In this document: piece after piece, positions 6,019 through 7,989 of the stretch
Numbering within the stretch: position 1 is the first letter of the stretch
Layout of the letters: every line of letters starts with the position of its first letter
Source: UBA2982 sp040081395
GTDB lineage: Bacteria; Gemmatimonadota; Gemmatimonadetes; Longimicrobiales; Gaopeijiaceae
Reading direction: 5' to 3'
DNA: 7,989 nt
NCBI GenBank assembly: GCA_040081395.1
Contig: JBEBGN010000145.1
Coordinates: forward strand, 1 to 7,989
Program-made: the position numbers and the translations under genes
The notes under the pieces: model-generated
The model's database searches: none
Told to the model about the DNA's origin: nothing
What the model saw: only the letters and a program-made list of their open reading frames with translations

Positions 6019-7233
6019 CTACCGAGCCGGCCAGGCCGCGCCCTGGTGCCGCGGCACGTCCGTGATGCCCATGTAGACGAACTTGTGCAGGCGGCGACCC
6101 TCGTAGGTCTCGGTCGCGTAGATGTTGCCCTGCGAGTCGGTCGTCAGGCTGTGGACGGCCTGGAACTCACCGGCGTACCGACCACCGGTCCCGAGCGTCG
6201 AGACTTCCTGCATGGACTGCCGGTCGACGATGTGGATGCGCGCGTTCTTGCCGTCCGCGATGTAGAAGAAGCTCTGCTCGGGATCGGGCGAGAACCCGAT
6301 ATCCCACACGGCACCGTCACCGAGCGTCGCCGGCGCATAATACGCCTCGCGCACGTACGTGCCGTCCAGACGGAAGACCTGCACCCGGTTATTCTGGCGG
6401 TCACACACGTACAGGAGCCCGTCGTTCGACGGATCCGCGCAGTGCACCGGGTTCCGGAACTGCTGCTCGTTGTAGCGCTCGGACGACCACGGCGGGGTCT
6501 GGCCCGCGGCACGAGTGCCACGATAGGTCGGGTTGTCGATGGGGCGATTACCGTAGGCGCCCCAGAAGCGCTTGATCTGCATCGACGTGATATCGACCAC
6601 CGCGACGCGCTTGTTGGCGTAGCCGTCGGCGAAGATCGCCTCGTTCGCAGCGAAGTTGAACGAGATGTCCGCGACCATGCCGAAGTGGTTCCGGGCGTTG
6701 CTGTTGGCCGCGTTACCCGGCTCGCCGTACGTGCCCAGGTAGGTGCCGTCGACGGTGAACTTCAGCACGTGGGAGTCGCCCCCGCCGTTGCCACCGATCC
6801 AGACGTTGCCTTCTTGGTCGATGCCGAGCCCGTGGTTCGAGGCCGGCCAGACGAAGGTCGACTGTCCAACCGTGACGGGTCCCGGCGGGTATCCCCACGC
6901 GCGCACCAGGTTGCCCTCGGCGTCGAACTGGACGACCGGGGGTGCCGAGCGACAGCACTCGGCGATGGGTGCGTCACCCTCTGCGCCGGCCTCGGCGCCC
7001 GTGATGCCGCGGTGAACGATGTACACGTTGTCCTGCGGGTCGGTCGCGACGCCGATCACCGTGCCGTAGACCCAGTTGTTCGGGAGGGGCTTCGGCCAAT
7101 AGGGGTCGATTTCGAACTTGGGCGCGCGCACCATCTGCGTGGCCGCGACGGCGTCCAACTTGGACTGGGCCAGGCCGACCGCCACGATCGACGCAACCAG
7201 CCCGCCACCGATGAGGAGATTCCGGCGATTCAT
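6019..7233 (-). CDS. Exported NHL-repeat six-bladed beta-propeller protein, 404 aa
   Basis: The N-terminus has a twin-arginine motif (NRRNLLIGGG, residues 2-11) and a hydrophobic run to about residue 22, so Tat export is likely. The rest is built of NHL-type blades, each with a 'D-x-x-G-N-x-x-I/V' strand: DPQDNVYIVHRG (65-76), DAEGNLVRAWG (104-114), DQEGNVWIGGN (139-149), NDGLLYVCDRQNNRVQVF (270-287), FFYIADGKNARIHI (322-335), DSQGNIYATE (366-375). Six blades fit the spacing. Related propellers include the peptidyl-alpha-hydroxyglycine lyase type, but I cannot confirm catalysis. Cys265 and Cys277 recur in the upstream paralog; Cys93-Cys94 form a vicinal pair. ATG 7233 is preferred to the adjacent GTG 7236 because AGGAGG lies six bases before it. 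The start shares one base with the upstream stop (TGATG). The gene is followed by the hairpin at 5933-5967. Confidence 0.85.
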   Translation of the reverse strand: MNRRNLLIGGGLVASIVAVGLAQSKLDAVAATQMVRAPKFEIDPYWPKPLPNNWVYGTVIGVATDPQDNVYIVHRGITGAEAGAEGDAPIAECCRSAPPVVQFDAEGNLVRAWGYPPGPVTVGQSTFVWPASNHGLGIDQEGNVWIGGNGGGDSHVLKFTVDGTYLGTYGEPGNAANSNARNHFGMVADISFNFAANEAIFADGYANKRVAVVDITSMQIKRFWGAYGNRPIDNPTYRGTRAAGQTPPWSSERYNEQQFRNPVHCADPSNDGLLYVCDRQNNRVQVFRLDGTYVREAYYAPATLGDGAVWDIGFSPDPEQSFFYIADGKNARIHIVDRQSMQEVSTLGTGGRYAGEFQAVHSLTTDSQGNIYATETYEGRRLHKFVYMGITDVPRHQGAAWPAR

Positions 7234-7989
7234 CACATGCCTCCTGCGGCTTGCGGGTAGAGGGGGCCCTGCTCCGCCGAGGGGACAGGACCGATGCCGA
7301 TGTTCCTGAACATCTGCACGCGCCGGCCCTGGCCATCCTCAGCGGTGAGGATATTGCCGGCCGCGTCGACGGCGATGCCGCCGAGCTCGCGGAAGTTTCC
7401 CGGGTACCGACCGCCGATACCGAAGGACGTCTTCAACTCGAGCGTGTTCCGGAAGAGGATGTGGACACGTTCGTTCATGCCGTCCGTCACGAAGAGCCAG
7501 CGCTGGTCCTCGTCGTTCGAGAACGCGATGTCGCGCACGGAACCGTTACCGAGGGTCGAACCCTTGATGACCATCTCTTGGACGAACGTGCCGTCCGTCT
7601 CGAACACCTGGATGCGGTTGTTGCCCTGATCGCAGACGTAGACGAGGCCGTCGTTGGACAGCTCGGCGCACGTGACCCTGCGGAACTGCTGCGACGGGGC
7701 CGCTGACGGATCGTAGGGACCCTGCGGCGCGTCGTCGGGCGCGTTGCCGTAAGCGCCCCAAGAGCGCTTCACGGCGCCGGTGGCCATGTCGAGCACGACC
7801 ACGCGGTGGTTCACGAAGCCGTCGGCGACGTAGACTTCGCCGGCGTCGGCGTCGAAGGAGAAGTCTGCCGGACCGCCGAAGCTGTTCGTGCTCGCGCTGC
7901 TCGGCGTGGCGCCCGCTTCACCGATGGCGGTCAGGAGCTCACCCGTGCGCGAGAACTTCAAGATCTGCGTGTCGTAGACGGGGGTGGGA
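7233..7989 (-). CDS. Second NHL-type beta-propeller protein, paralog of its neighbour (5' end outside window)
   Basis: The frame is open to the window edge, so the N-terminus is missing; 251 C-terminal residues are visible. They align along their length with the downstream propeller: QILKFSRTGELL / HVLKFTVDGTYL, SFGGPADFSFD / HFGMVADISFN, VYVADGFVNHRVVVLD / IFADGYANKRVAVVD, SWGAYGN / FWGAYGN, VTCAELSNDGLVYVCD / VHCADPSNDGLLYVCD, GSVRDIAFSND / GAVWDIGFSPD, IGGRYPGNF / TGGRYAGEF. It is therefore a tandem duplicate. By comparison with the neighbour about 150 residues, including any export signal and the first blades, should lie beyond base 7989. A TTG at 7961 could serve as an internal start but would discard conserved sequence, so truncation by the window is the better reading. 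The stop TGA (7235-7233) overlaps the next ATG, and its last codons contain the neighbour's ribosome binding site. Confidence 0.85.
   Translation of the reverse strand, partial: PTPVYDTQILKFSRTGELLTAIGEAGATPSSASTNSFGGPADFSFDADAGEVYVADGFVNHRVVVLDMATGAVKRSWGAYGNAPDDAPQGPYDPSAAPSQQFRRVTCAELSNDGLVYVCDQGNNRIQVFETDGTFVQEMVIKGSTLGNGSVRDIAFSNDEDQRWLFVTDGMNERVHILFRNTLELKTSFGIGGRYPGNFRELGGIAVDAAGNILTAEDGQGRRVQMFRNIGIGPVPSAEQGPLYPQAAGGM
7240..7245 (-). promoter_or_regulatory. Ribosome binding site inside the upstream propeller gene
   Basis: AGGAGG on the minus strand (7245 down to 7240) lies six bases before ATG 7233. It sits within the last codons of the upstream propeller gene, the arrangement expected for translational coupling, and it decides ATG 7233 over GTG 7236. 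Confidence 0.7.

Noticed and set aside
5638..7260. 540-codon open frame on the plus strand
   Set aside because: It lies antisense to the propeller and PAP2 genes, shows no recognisable motif, is Arg/Val/Asp-rich as expected from reversed GC-biased codons, and has no ribosome binding site.
1..7989. Mobile element, CRISPR array, toxin-antitoxin or defence locus
   Set aside because: No transposase, integrase, terminal repeats, regular spacer array, tRNA gene or recognisable defence domain is visible, and coding style is uniform across the window.

Overview
This is a GC-rich bacterial window with short intergenic gaps and GC-rich third codon positions. It carries chromosomal housekeeping and envelope genes, with no rRNA, tRNA, CRISPR array, insertion sequence or phage gene that I can see. 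Several proteins have export signals (Tat-type twin-arginine N-termini, a lipobox, Sec signals) and one looks like an outer-membrane barrel, so the host is almost certainly diderm. The NHL-propeller style, the signal-bearing PAP2 phosphatase and the base composition remind me of Gemmatimonadota or a related uncultured environmental lineage. That is an impression from the protein sequences, not a proven assignment.

Layout from left to right. (1) 1-52: last codons of an unidentified plus-strand gene. (2) 167-1559, plus strand: a translationally coupled pair. The first is a Tat-signal VOC-fold (glyoxalase/GLOD5-like) protein, the second a lipobox-bearing NAD(P)-binding Rossmann protein of the NmrA/QOR2 type. 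Their frames overlap by 8 bp. (3) 3823-1576, minus strand: nadB (L-aspartate oxidase, all expected active-site residues present) followed after 28 bp by a small outer-membrane barrel protein with PagP-like features. (4) 3824-3972: divergent control region with an 18-bp inverted repeat. (5) 3973-4146, plus strand: a 57-aa membrane protein with a near-perfect Shine-Dalgarno. (6) 5912-4179, minus strand: a periplasmic-type PAP2 phosphatase with a TTG start, then an 18-bp gap and a two-domain DUF3592 membrane protein. (7) 7989-6019, minus strand: two tandem paralogous six-bladed NHL-type beta-propeller proteins joined by a TGATG stop/start overlap. The upstream one is cut by the window edge. A GC-rich hairpin (5933-5967) separates this pair from the PAP2 gene.

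The genes fall into at least four transcription units. Apart from nadB (de novo NAD synthesis from aspartate) their shared theme is the cell envelope: exported enzymes, a lipid-phosphate phosphatase, an outer-membrane barrel and secreted propellers. The least ordinary features are the exported NAD(P)-fold lipoprotein coupled to an exported VOC protein, the PagP-like barrel next to nadB, and the coupled propeller paralogs. I see no convincing undescribed multi-gene defence or mobile system here.
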